A DNA stretch of 64,000 nucleotides from Rhizobium sp. FY34. GTDB taxonomy: Bacteria; Pseudomonadota; Alphaproteobacteria; Rhizobiales; Rhizobiaceae. The notes under the pieces are model-generated. The model was not told the origin of the DNA, searched no databases, and saw only the letters and a list, made by a program, of their open reading frames with translations. A program made the translations under genes and the position numbers. Numbering within the stretch: the first letter of the stretch is position 1; each line of letters begins with the position of its first letter. Location: positions 124,001 to 188,000 of the forward strand of contig NZ_STFZ01000018.1 in the NCBI RefSeq assembly GCF_005222845.1, read 5' to 3'. Below, piece after piece: positions 36,003-43,666 of the stretch.

Positions 36003-36797
36003 ATGTCACTTACCACACGCGTTGCGTCCCACCTGCCTTACCTGCGCCGCTATGCCCGCGCCGTCACAGGCTCTCAGACGTCGGGAGACGCATATGTTGC
36101 TGCGGTCTTGGAAGCGTTGATTGCCGATGTTTCCATCTTTCCGGAAACGTCCAAAGACCGCGTCTCACTGTATAAACTTTTCGTCGCGATTTTTGGTTCC
36201 GCTGCCATTGAAATTCGGCCGATCGACTCGCCGTTTGCATGGGAACAGCGGGCTGTTGCAAATCTGGCCAATCTTCCCTCACTGGCGCGTCATGCCTTCC
36301 TGCTGATTTCGGTCGAAGGCTTCACGCTGGAAGAAACCGCTGAAATTCTGGGTGAGAGCGTGGAAAATGCGACCCGCTTGCTGGACGAGGCCTCGCGCGA
36401 GATTTCCCGTCAGGTCGCGACTGAAATCATGATCATCGAAGACGAGCCTCTGATTGCGCTTGATATCGAACAGATGGTGCAGGATCTGGGCCACCGCGTG
36501 ACCGGTATTGCTCGCACGCACAAGGAAGCGGTTGCTCTTTTTCAAAGCTCCAGCCCGAAAATGGTTCTGGCCGATATCCAGCTGGCCGATGGCAGCTCGG
36601 GCATTGATGCAGTGAACGAGATCCTGCGCACATCCAGCGTGCCGGTCATCTTCATCACGGCTTTTCCGGAGCGCCTGCTGACGGGCGAACGCCCCGAGCC
36701 GGCATTCCTCGTCACCAAGCCGTTTAACCCGGATATGGTCAAGGCATTGATCAGCCAGGCACTGTTCTTCAATGAGGCGGTGAAGGCGGCGGCCTGA
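36003..36797 (+). CDS. phyR: PhyR, response regulator and anti-anti-sigma factor (264 aa)
   Basis: The N-terminal 130 residues are a sigma-like domain mimicking EcfG regions 2 and 4 (LPSLARHAFLLISVEGFTLE is the sigma-4-like part). Residues 140-255 are a receiver with acidic pocket Glu146-Asp147, phospho-acceptor Asp191 in LADIQLADG and Lys239 in LVTKPF. The FITAFPERLLTGERPEP stretch is a hallmark of PhyR receivers. On phosphorylation the sigma-like domain opens and binds NepR, freeing EcfG. It is transcribed from a perfect EcfG promoter and divergent from nepR-ecfG, the standard GSR layout. A HWE kinase follows downstream. Confidence 0.96.
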   Translation: MSLTTRVASHLPYLRRYARAVTGSQTSGDAYVAAVLEALIADVSIFPETSKDRVSLYKLFVAIFGSAAIEIRPIDSPFAWEQRAVANLANLPSLARHAFLLISVEGFTLEETAEILGESVENATRLLDEASREISRQVATEIMIIEDEPLIALDIEQMVQDLGHRVTGIARTHKEAVALFQSSSPKMVLADIQLADGSSGIDAVNEILRTSSVPVIFITAFPERLLTGERPEPAFLVTKPFNPDMVKALISQALFFNEAVKAAA

Positions 36798-36825
36798 GAG
36801 GCGATTGCGGGCAGGAGCGAGGGGC

Positions 36826-36850
36826 GGAACCTTATCGCAGATCGCACGTT
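36826..36850 (+). promoter_or_regulatory. EcfG promoter (perfect) between phyR and the kinase
   Basis: GGAAC-N16-CGTT without mismatch, 29 bp after the phyR stop and 215 bp before the kinase ATG at 37065. It could give a long leader for the kinase, a small RNA, or a 28-codon ORF at 36863-36949 that lacks a ribosome site. Confidence 0.78.
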
Positions 36851-37064
36851 TGACCGCTGCGGATGACGGTGCATGATCCATGCTTCCAATCCGCGCCGGT
36901 TCACCGGATACGTCTTAAACCGGTTGGGCCGCATGGGTGGAAACGGTAGTGCTGCGTGCTGAAGTGCTTACAGTTTGTGTCCATACGACCTGATCAATTC
37001 ACCGGCCGTCGGGTTGTTCCGGCGGAACTTAAGTCCTATAACATGTGCATGTCCGTTGGGCCGA

Positions 37065-38126
37065 ATGTCTGACAGCTCGGCAATCCTTGGGCATCAGCAA
37101 GGCGGAGTGGAATTCTTGTCGCATCAGCTGACATGGCAACAGGCTGGTGAGAGCGACGACAAGTTGCGTGAATTCTTCATGCCGGCTCTCGTTGATCTCG
37201 GCGCAAGTGTCATCATACAGGACCTGGCGCGCAATTATTTGTTTGTCACCAATCTTCCTGCGATCTGGTCTGCGGGCCTTTACGATACACCTTGCGACCA
37301 GACTCTGTTCGGATCGGAGATCGCTGAAAAACTGCGGGTTCTCAAAGACGGCCTGACCGCCCACGGCCAGAAGAACCACCTGGAAATATGCGTCAATTCC
37401 GAGGAAATCTACGAGTTCCGGGTTCAGGCCTGTATCCTGAGCAATGGTGCGCTGCATTTGGTCACCACCATTGTCGATCGCTCAGAGGAGCGCCACCGCG
37501 AGCGCCTATTGCGGGCCCTGCTGCGCGAGGTCAGCCATCGGTCGAAGAACCTGCTGGCCATCATCCAGAGCATCGCCTTGCAGACGGCGCGCTATTCCGT
37601 AACGCTTGATATGTTTCTCAACAAATTCCGCGGGCGGCTCTATTCCCTGGCGCAGTCGCAGGACCTCATCACCGATTCCAGCTGGCGCGGCGCCTATTTC
37701 TACGATCTCGTGCAGCAGCAGACGGAGAAATATCTGCCGGAAAATGTGCATCTGGTGCGCGTCAGCGGCGATAATGTTCTCCTGACGCCAAATGCATCCC
37801 TACATCTGGGGCTTGCCATGCACGAGTTGATCGTGAATGCGGTCAGCCATGGCGCGCTCGTCAAGAATGGTCGTGCGATTGCCGTCAGTTGCAACCGCGT
37901 GCAGGCCAATGACCAGGATTGTCTTGAGATTCGTTGGGAAGAGGGGCTGATCACGGACGGTCTGCGTCTGGATACCCGCGAGGAAGAGACGCTGAAGGCG
38001 CATTTCGGCAGCACGGTTCTGGAGCGGGTGGTGCCGGCTTCGGTCAATGGCAAGGCGCGCTACCAGATTTCCCGCGATCGCATCAGCTATAGCCTAATCT
38101 TCCCCATCGAACACGCTCCCGAATAG
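37065..38126 (+). CDS. HWE/HisKA_2-type sensor histidine kinase (353 aa), PhyK-like
   Basis: Residues 35-140 form a PAS-like sensor domain (VIIQDLARNYLFVTNLP is its core). The dimerisation helix has the phospho-acceptor His158 in REVSHRSKNLLAIIQ. The ATP-binding domain has the N-box Asn258 in AMHELIVNAVSHGAL and a WEE triplet at 291-293, both typical of the HWE/HisKA_2 group. No membrane segment is seen, so it senses a cytoplasmic signal or partner. Its position after phyR makes it the probable PhyR kinase, or a kinase/phosphatase. The ATG at 37065 is the chosen start; the ribosome site is weak. Confidence 0.88.
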   Translation: MSDSSAILGHQQGGVEFLSHQLTWQQAGESDDKLREFFMPALVDLGASVIIQDLARNYLFVTNLPAIWSAGLYDTPCDQTLFGSEIAEKLRVLKDGLTAHGQKNHLEICVNSEEIYEFRVQACILSNGALHLVTTIVDRSEERHRERLLRALLREVSHRSKNLLAIIQSIALQTARYSVTLDMFLNKFRGRLYSLAQSQDLITDSSWRGAYFYDLVQQQTEKYLPENVHLVRVSGDNVLLTPNASLHLGLAMHELIVNAVSHGALVKNGRAIAVSCNRVQANDQDCLEIRWEEGLITDGLRLDTREEETLKAHFGSTVLERVVPASVNGKARYQISRDRISYSLIFPIEHAPE

Positions 38127-38187
38127 CGGTGCCGCTCTGCCGACCGGTGTGACAAACCCTATCGTTCTGCCTCGATCACATACACAA

Positions 38188-38221
38188 AACGATCTCGACT
38201 TCCGGAGAAATCGAGATCGTT
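38188..38221. terminator. Hairpin downstream of the kinase gene
   Basis: An 11-bp perfect stem (AACGATCTCGA/TCGAGATCGTT) with a 12-nt loop. No clear T run follows. The remaining 220 bp up to the next terminator show no gene. Confidence 0.4.
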
Positions 38222-38394
38222 GGTCTCTTCGAGGGGGGTGAAGAGATATCTGGAAGCTTTGAAGGGCGGGGACGGGGCGCTTCCAGATGTAGTCAGAACG
38301 GGCAGCCCTGCCGATGGTTCCGCCTGTTGCGTGAAAAATCAAAAAAATGTCGCGGCATCCATCGCGGCAATCGAATAGCGCTTTGCGCAAACAG

Positions 38395-38422
38395 AAACGC
38401 CCCAAATCTCTTTGGGGCGTTT
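38395..38422. terminator. Terminator of the third peptide transporter unit
   Basis: A 10-bp stem (AAACGCCCCA/TGGGGCGTTT) with an 8-nt loop lies 21 bp past the permease stop at 38444 and is followed on the minus strand by T-rich sequence. It may act in both directions. Confidence 0.7.
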
Positions 38423-38443
38423 CGAGAGGCAATGGCGTGAGGA

Positions 38444-39364
38444 TCAGTGTGTCACGGTGCGCGGATCGAGCGCATCGCGCACGGCGTCGCCGACATAGTT
38501 GACGCTGAGCACGGTCAGCGAGATCGCAAGACCTGGCCAGATGACGCGCGACGGCGTGATCTGTAGGAAGTTGGCGCCATCAAACAGCAAGCGACCCCAG
38601 GTCGGGAAGTCCGACGGAAAGCCAAGGCCGAGGAAGGACAGTGCCGATTCCGTGATGATCGCCGAGGCGATGCCGAGCGTGGCCGATACCATGATCGAGG
38701 ACAGAACGTTGGGCAGAATATGGCGTAGCACGATACGGTATTCCCGCATGCCGCTGCTTTTCGCTGCCACGATGAATTCCTGGCTTTTCACGGCCAGCAC
38801 ATCGCCGCGCACGATACGGGCTGTGTGCATCCAGCTGGTTACCCCGATGACGAAGACGATCAGGATGAAAATCCCGGTTTCCGGCCCGAAGGCTGCGCGC
38901 AACGTATCGCGAAACAGCATGATGATGACGAGTAGCAGCGGCAAAAGCGGCAGCGCGAGGAAAAGGTCCGTGACGCGCATCAGCGGCCCGTCCAGCCGGC
39001 GGAAATAGCCGGACATGACGCCGACCAGTGTTCCGAGCAGGAGCGCAAGCAGCATGGCCGTCATGCCGACCGCAAGCGAGATCTGCCCGCCGGCCATGAC
39101 CTGCGCCAGCATGTCGTGACCGAGATTGTCGGTGCCGAACGGATGATTCCAGGATGGCCCCTGGTTCTTGGCGCGGATGTCGATCTTGTTCGGATCGATC
39201 GTGTGGATGAAAGGTCCGACATAGACGACAAACAGGATGGCGATGAAGACGATCAGCCCTGCAACGCCGCCCTTATGGGCGCGAAATTTGCGCCAGAACA
39301 GCTTCGTCGGGGTTTCCACCTCGACCTTTGCGATGGTCGCGGTCGTCATGGTTGCATCAGTCAT
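38444..39364 (-). CDS. Peptide-type ABC permease (DppC family, 306 aa)
   Basis: DppC opener FGTDNLGHDMLAQVMAGGQ, EAA-type loop SQEFIVAAKSSGMREYRIVL, and end block SALSFLGLGFPSDFPTWG. The start at 39364 has GAGGA 6 bp upstream and overlaps the upstream permease gene by 8 bp. It is the last gene of a three-gene minus-strand unit. Confidence 0.92.
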   Translation of the reverse strand: MTDATMTTATIAKVEVETPTKLFWRKFRAHKGGVAGLIVFIAILFVVYVGPFIHTIDPNKIDIRAKNQGPSWNHPFGTDNLGHDMLAQVMAGGQISLAVGMTAMLLALLLGTLVGVMSGYFRRLDGPLMRVTDLFLALPLLPLLLVIIMLFRDTLRAAFGPETGIFILIVFVIGVTSWMHTARIVRGDVLAVKSQEFIVAAKSSGMREYRIVLRHILPNVLSSIMVSATLGIASAIITESALSFLGLGFPSDFPTWGRLLFDGANFLQITPSRVIWPGLAISLTVLSVNYVGDAVRDALDPRTVTH

Positions 39365-40367
39365 AGCGGATCCTCGGATCAAGGATGCCGTAAAGGACAT
39401 CGGCAATCAGGTTGAAGAGCACGATCAGAACGGCGAAGATGAAGGTCAGCGTTTGGACAAGCGGAATATCGGCGCCCTGCACGGCGGTGATCAGCAATTG
39501 CCCGAGCCCGTTCACGCGAAAAATCTGTTCGGTGATAATGGCGCCGGAAAAGATCGTCGGAACGCCTAGCGCAATCACGGTGACCACGGGGATCAGGCTG
39601 TTGCGCAGCACATGCACGAGAAGAACCGTCTTTTCCCTGACGCCCTTGGCGCGGGCCGTGCGCACATAGTCCATGCTCAGATTGTCGAGCATGGAGGCGC
39701 GCACGAAACGGGTGATCTGCGAGGCATTGTAAAGCGACAGAACCAGCACGGGCAGGAACATCTGGCGCATCTGCTCGACAAAATTCGCCCAGCTGTCGAC
39801 GACGAGATTGGTGTCGTAGATCGATGGGAACCATTGCAGCCAGGATGAGAAGATGACGATCAGCAGCACGCCGGTGAAGAAGGTGGGTACCGAATAGCCA
39901 ACCATGGTAATGAAGGTGCCGACCTGGTCGAACACCGAATACTGGCGATAGGCCGAAATGACGCCGACCGGAATGGCGATCAGGATGCCGAAGACATAGG
40001 CCATGCCGACAACCCAGAGCGTCTGGGGCAGGCGCTGGACGATGAGATCCACGACCGGGCTTCTGGTGGCCCAGGACAGCACCCGCATCCGCTCGCCAGT
40101 GCCGACTGTCAGGCCGGTGATCTGTTCGAAGATATTCAGCGGTTCATTGACGAAAAACTGTTGCAGCCATTTGAGATAGCGGATCAGGAAAGGCTGATCG
40201 AGGCCCATGGCGGCGCGGATCTGCTCGCGCACTTCCGGCGGAATGGTGAGCGGAAGTTCGCCCAGCGGATCATTCGGCGCAAGGTCGAGCAGGGCAAAGA
40301 TGACGAAACTTATCACAAGCAGCGTCGGTACGGCGAACATCAGTCGCCGGATCGTATAGGTAAACAT
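39357..40367 (-). CDS. Peptide-type ABC permease (DppB family, 336 aa)
   Basis: N-terminal FTYTIRRLMFAVPTLLVISF and LAPNDPLGE are typical of the OppB/DppB group. The inner loop is SMDYVRTARAKGVREKTVLL, followed by IFSGAIITEQIFRVNGLG. The start at 40367 is preceded by GGAG. An intercistronic hairpin (40402-40434) separates it from the binding-protein gene. Confidence 0.92.
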   Translation of the reverse strand: MFTYTIRRLMFAVPTLLVISFVIFALLDLAPNDPLGELPLTIPPEVREQIRAAMGLDQPFLIRYLKWLQQFFVNEPLNIFEQITGLTVGTGERMRVLSWATRSPVVDLIVQRLPQTLWVVGMAYVFGILIAIPVGVISAYRQYSVFDQVGTFITMVGYSVPTFFTGVLLIVIFSSWLQWFPSIYDTNLVVDSWANFVEQMRQMFLPVLVLSLYNASQITRFVRASMLDNLSMDYVRTARAKGVREKTVLLVHVLRNSLIPVVTVIALGVPTIFSGAIITEQIFRVNGLGQLLITAVQGADIPLVQTLTFIFAVLIVLFNLIADVLYGILDPRIRYD

Positions 40368-40401
40368 GCGGTGGTCTCCAGACGGTCGCGGAGAAGCAGA
40401 T

Positions 40402-40434
40402 GCCGGCCCCACCTGCTGAACAGGCAGGGCCGGC
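40402..40434 (-). terminator. Intercistronic hairpin after the binding-protein gene
   Basis: An 8-bp outer stem (GCCGGCCC/GGGCCGGC) with a smaller inner CCTG/CAGG stem sits between binding protein and permease. It has no T run, so it is more likely an mRNA stabiliser or attenuator than a full terminator. Confidence 0.5.
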
Positions 40435-40444
40435 GTGCCTTCAA

Positions 40445-42148
40445 TTACTTCTTACGAGACCAGTCTGCGACATTCCACAGTTCGGAATCCCAGGCATTCA
40501 TGTCCACGCCGATAAGGGTCGCGGAAATGGCTGAGGGCTGGCCGCGATGGATGAGCGGAATATGCGCTCCCTCGGCGGTCAGCATGTCGTTTGCCTTGAT
40601 GGCCAGTTCGGCGCGCTTCTTCAGATCGCCTGTCTTGGCCAGTTCATTGACGATCTTGTCATAGGCGGGGTTGCAGTAGCGCGGAATGTTCTGGCCCTGC
40701 CAGCCATTGGCAGGCGAGGGGATCTTGTCGCACAGCCATTCTGCCAGGTATTTTTCCGGGTCCGTGCCGTCGAAGTTGTTGGTGTACATTTCAACGTCGG
40801 CATAGAACTTCTGGAACGTGTCCGGGCTTGCCGGGTCGCCACCGAAGAAGACGGAGGCCGAGACGTTGCGCAGTTCGGATGCGACGCCGATTTGGCTCCA
40901 CATATCTTTGACCAGCGCCTGGGTGCCCTGACGAACCGAGTTGGTCGAGGTCTGATAGAGGAAGGAAAGCTTCACGCCATCCTTGGCACGAATGCCATCG
41001 CTGCCCTTTTTCCAGCCGGCATCATCGAGAAGCTTGTTGGCGCCTTTGATATCCTGCTTCAGGCACCAGTCATTGGTCGAAGAGATGTAGATATCCGGAG
41101 CCGGAACGATGTTGCAGGTCGGCTTGCCGGCTTCGCCGTAACCGACTTCGTCGATAACGTCGCGGTCAATCGCCATCGACAGTGCCTTGCGCACGGCCGG
41201 ATCGGAGAGCGCCGGATGCTTGCCGCCTTCGACGGTTGAGCGCTTGTCGCCCAGCTTCGGGTCAGGATTGGTCCAGTTGATCTGGATACGTTCAACCTGC
41301 GTGCCGAATGCCGTCTCGATCTTGCCCTTGCCGGCCTTCAGCATGGTTGCCAGAACTTCCGGCTCTACCTGCATGTTCCAAGCATAGTCGAATTCGCCGG
41401 TTTCCAGAACCGCGCGGGCAGCCGAGGCGGCATCGCCGCCGCCCTTCAGCGTGACGGAGGCAAAGGCGGGCTTTGCAGCATCACGGAAATTGGGGTTGGC
41501 GGTGAAGGTGATCACGTCGTTCGGCTTGAATTCCTTGACGACGAAGGGGCCGGTGCCGATTGGGCCGAAATTGGCTGCGGTGCAGCCCGGAGCCTTGGCG
41601 CCGACGCAATCCTTGAACTGAGCCTTCTGCAGGATCGGCGACTGGGCGCCGACAAATGCGCTGTAGGGATAGTATTTCGGCTCGCTGAAGGTGACCTTTA
41701 CGGTCTGGGCGTCAACGGCCTCTACCTTGGTGATGCCTTCATACTGGGCCTTCTGTGCGCAGCCGCCATCCGGTGCCGTGCAATATTCCCAGGTAAAGAC
41801 CACATCTTCTGCGGTGAAAGCGGAACCGTCGGACCATTTAACGCCGGGCTTCAGCTTCCAGGTGATGCTCTTCATGTCGGCTGTTACGCCGCCATTTGCC
41901 ACGGTCGGGATCTCGGTGACCAGCCATGCAACGAGCGCGCCCGTTGCGTCATAGCGGGCCAGGGGCTCGATGACCATTGACGAGGAATAGACTTCCTTCG
42001 TGCCGCCGGAGAGATAGGGGTTGAGCGTGGAGACGGCCTGCCAGAACAGGATTTTCAGGTCCCCGTCTGTGCCGCGTTCGGCATGTGCCATATTGGCGAA
42101 TGCCAGTGCCGCAACGGTACCTGCCAATAGCAGTTTGGTTCTCTTCAT
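40445..42148 (-). CDS. Peptide-type ABC transporter, binding protein (567 aa)
   Basis: Family 5 periplasmic protein. Signal peptide residues 1-23 (AALAFANMAHA-E). Typical segments are SITWKLKPGVKWSDGSAFTA, GTGPFVVKEF and VRKALSMAIDRDVI. It has several Cys residues in the mature part (CTAPDGGC, CNPAYD), unusual for the family and possibly disulfide-bonded. It is divergent from the M20 hydrolase and fused ATPase genes, which complete the system. Confidence 0.92.
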   Translation of the reverse strand: MKRTKLLLAGTVAALAFANMAHAERGTDGDLKILFWQAVSTLNPYLSGGTKEVYSSSMVIEPLARYDATGALVAWLVTEIPTVANGGVTADMKSITWKLKPGVKWSDGSAFTAEDVVFTWEYCTAPDGGCAQKAQYEGITKVEAVDAQTVKVTFSEPKYYPYSAFVGAQSPILQKAQFKDCVGAKAPGCTAANFGPIGTGPFVVKEFKPNDVITFTANPNFRDAAKPAFASVTLKGGGDAASAARAVLETGEFDYAWNMQVEPEVLATMLKAGKGKIETAFGTQVERIQINWTNPDPKLGDKRSTVEGGKHPALSDPAVRKALSMAIDRDVIDEVGYGEAGKPTCNIVPAPDIYISSTNDWCLKQDIKGANKLLDDAGWKKGSDGIRAKDGVKLSFLYQTSTNSVRQGTQALVKDMWSQIGVASELRNVSASVFFGGDPASPDTFQKFYADVEMYTNNFDGTDPEKYLAEWLCDKIPSPANGWQGQNIPRYCNPAYDKIVNELAKTGDLKKRAELAIKANDMLTAEGAHIPLIHRGQPSAISATLIGVDMNAWDSELWNVADWSRKK

Positions 42149-42473
42149 TGTTTTCCCCTTGAAGACGTTTTTTACATTTTGGCCGTTTACACGGTTTGCC
42201 GTTTAGCCGGCCGTGGTCATTCGACCACATTCCCACCTGACTGTTTTCCTCCCAGCACGGTGGCGAATCTCTTGCTTGTCTCCCGACAAAATCCGCTCCC
42301 GTTGGCGCTTTCCTGCGCCTTGCGGAAGTGGTGTGAACAAATTTTAATCGATCTAAGCACAGGCCTATTTTGTATTCAAGTCTGAAAATTGAAGCTTGCA
42401 AAATCGCCTGAGGACGGCGCAATATCCCGGCCAACCAATGGGAAACAGCTTAACAGAATACGAGGTTGCATCA
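42149..42473. other. Divergent promoter region of the third peptide transporter
   Basis: 325 bp between the binding-protein gene and the M20 hydrolase gene. It is AT rich around 42335-42400. No EcfG motif, strong palindrome or ORF with a ribosome site was seen. It must carry promoters for both directions. Confidence 0.5.
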
Positions 42474-43637
42474 ATGCCAGTTCTCAATCGCGCCGCCGAA
42501 ATGCAGGAGGAAGTGGCCGGCTGGAGACGTCATCTCCATGAAAATCCAGAGCTTTTGTATGATGTTTTCCACACCTCCGCTTTTGTCGCCGAAAAGCTGC
42601 AGTCCTTCGGCTGCGACATTGTGGAAACCGGCATCGGTCGGACCGGCGTTGTGGGCATCATCAAGGGAACGCTGGGCGATGGCCCGGCCATCGGCATGCG
42701 CGCCGACATGGACGCCCTGCCGATCCTTGAAGATACAGGCAAGCCGTGGTCGTCTAAGACCCCCGGCAAGGCGCATTCCTGCGGCCATGACGGACATACA
42801 GCCATGCTGCTCGGTGCCGCGCAATATCTGTGTGAAACACGCCGTTTCAGCGGTTCCGTCGCGGTCATCTTCCAGCCGGCCGAAGAGGGGGGCGGCGGTG
42901 GCCTTGCCATGGTGCAGGATGGCATGATGGAAAAGTTCGGCATCAAGGAAGTCTACGGCATGCACAATGCGCCTGGCCTCGCACTCGGCGATTTCTCGCT
43001 GCGCAAAGGTGGCCTGATGGCGGCAGCGGACACTTTCGAGATCCTGGTCAAAGGCAAGGGCAGCCATGCCGCCCAGCCCCATGTCTCGGTCGATCCGGTC
43101 CTGACCTCGGCGCATATCATCATCGCCCTGCAGTCGATTGCCTCGCGCGGTGTCGATCCGTTGAAATCCGTCGTGGTCTCCGTCACCACTACTCATGGCG
43201 GCGATGCCTATAACGTCATTCCCATGGAAGTGAAGCTGACCGGGACTGTGCGCACGCTTGATCCGGACGTGCGCGAGTTTGCCGCAAAGCGTCTCGTGGA
43301 AGTGGCTGAAGGCACAGCCCTTGCCCATGGCGCGATTGCCGAAGTCAATTACCAGCGCGGCTATCCGGTTACCGTCAACCATCCAGATCAGACGGATTTT
43401 GCAGCATCCGTTGCGGCCAAGGTCTCCGGTGACAAGCGCGTGGAAACCAATGCGCCGCCCAAGATGGGAGCTGAGGATTTCTCCTATATGCTGGAAGCGC
43501 GCCCCGGCGCCTTCATCTTTCTCGGTATTGGCGAGGCGGCCAACCTGCATCACCCGGCCTATGATTTTAACGACGAAGCCATCCCCTACGGCATCAGCTA
43601 CTGGGTAACGCTTGCCGAAACAGCGCTTGCGGCCTGA
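42474..43637 (+). CDS. M20D amidohydrolase (hippurate/IAA-amino acid hydrolase type, 387 aa)
   Basis: Metal-dependent amidohydrolase. Marks are RRHLHENPELLYD near the N-terminus, GMRADMDALPI, the metal-binding HSCGHDGHTAM, the catalytic Glu pair in QPAEEGGGG, and the dimerisation-domain KGKGSHAAQPH. These enzymes remove acyl groups from N-acylated amino acids or peptides. The ATG at 42474 with GAGG upstream is preferred over the earlier in-frame codon. It lies 29 bp before the transporter ATPase, so it likely processes the imported substrate. Confidence 0.92.
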   Translation: MPVLNRAAEMQEEVAGWRRHLHENPELLYDVFHTSAFVAEKLQSFGCDIVETGIGRTGVVGIIKGTLGDGPAIGMRADMDALPILEDTGKPWSSKTPGKAHSCGHDGHTAMLLGAAQYLCETRRFSGSVAVIFQPAEEGGGGGLAMVQDGMMEKFGIKEVYGMHNAPGLALGDFSLRKGGLMAAADTFEILVKGKGSHAAQPHVSVDPVLTSAHIIIALQSIASRGVDPLKSVVVSVTTTHGGDAYNVIPMEVKLTGTVRTLDPDVREFAAKRLVEVAEGTALAHGAIAEVNYQRGYPVTVNHPDQTDFAASVAAKVSGDKRVETNAPPKMGAEDFSYMLEARPGAFIFLGIGEAANLHHPAYDFNDEAIPYGISYWVTLAETALAA

Positions 43638-43666
43638 TCTTTAAAGCCCATTCCCAGGAGATTTCC

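Noticed and set aside
36863..36949. 28-codon ORF after the EcfG promoter at 36826
   Set aside because: No ribosome site and no recognisable protein character; kept only as one option for the promoter's product.
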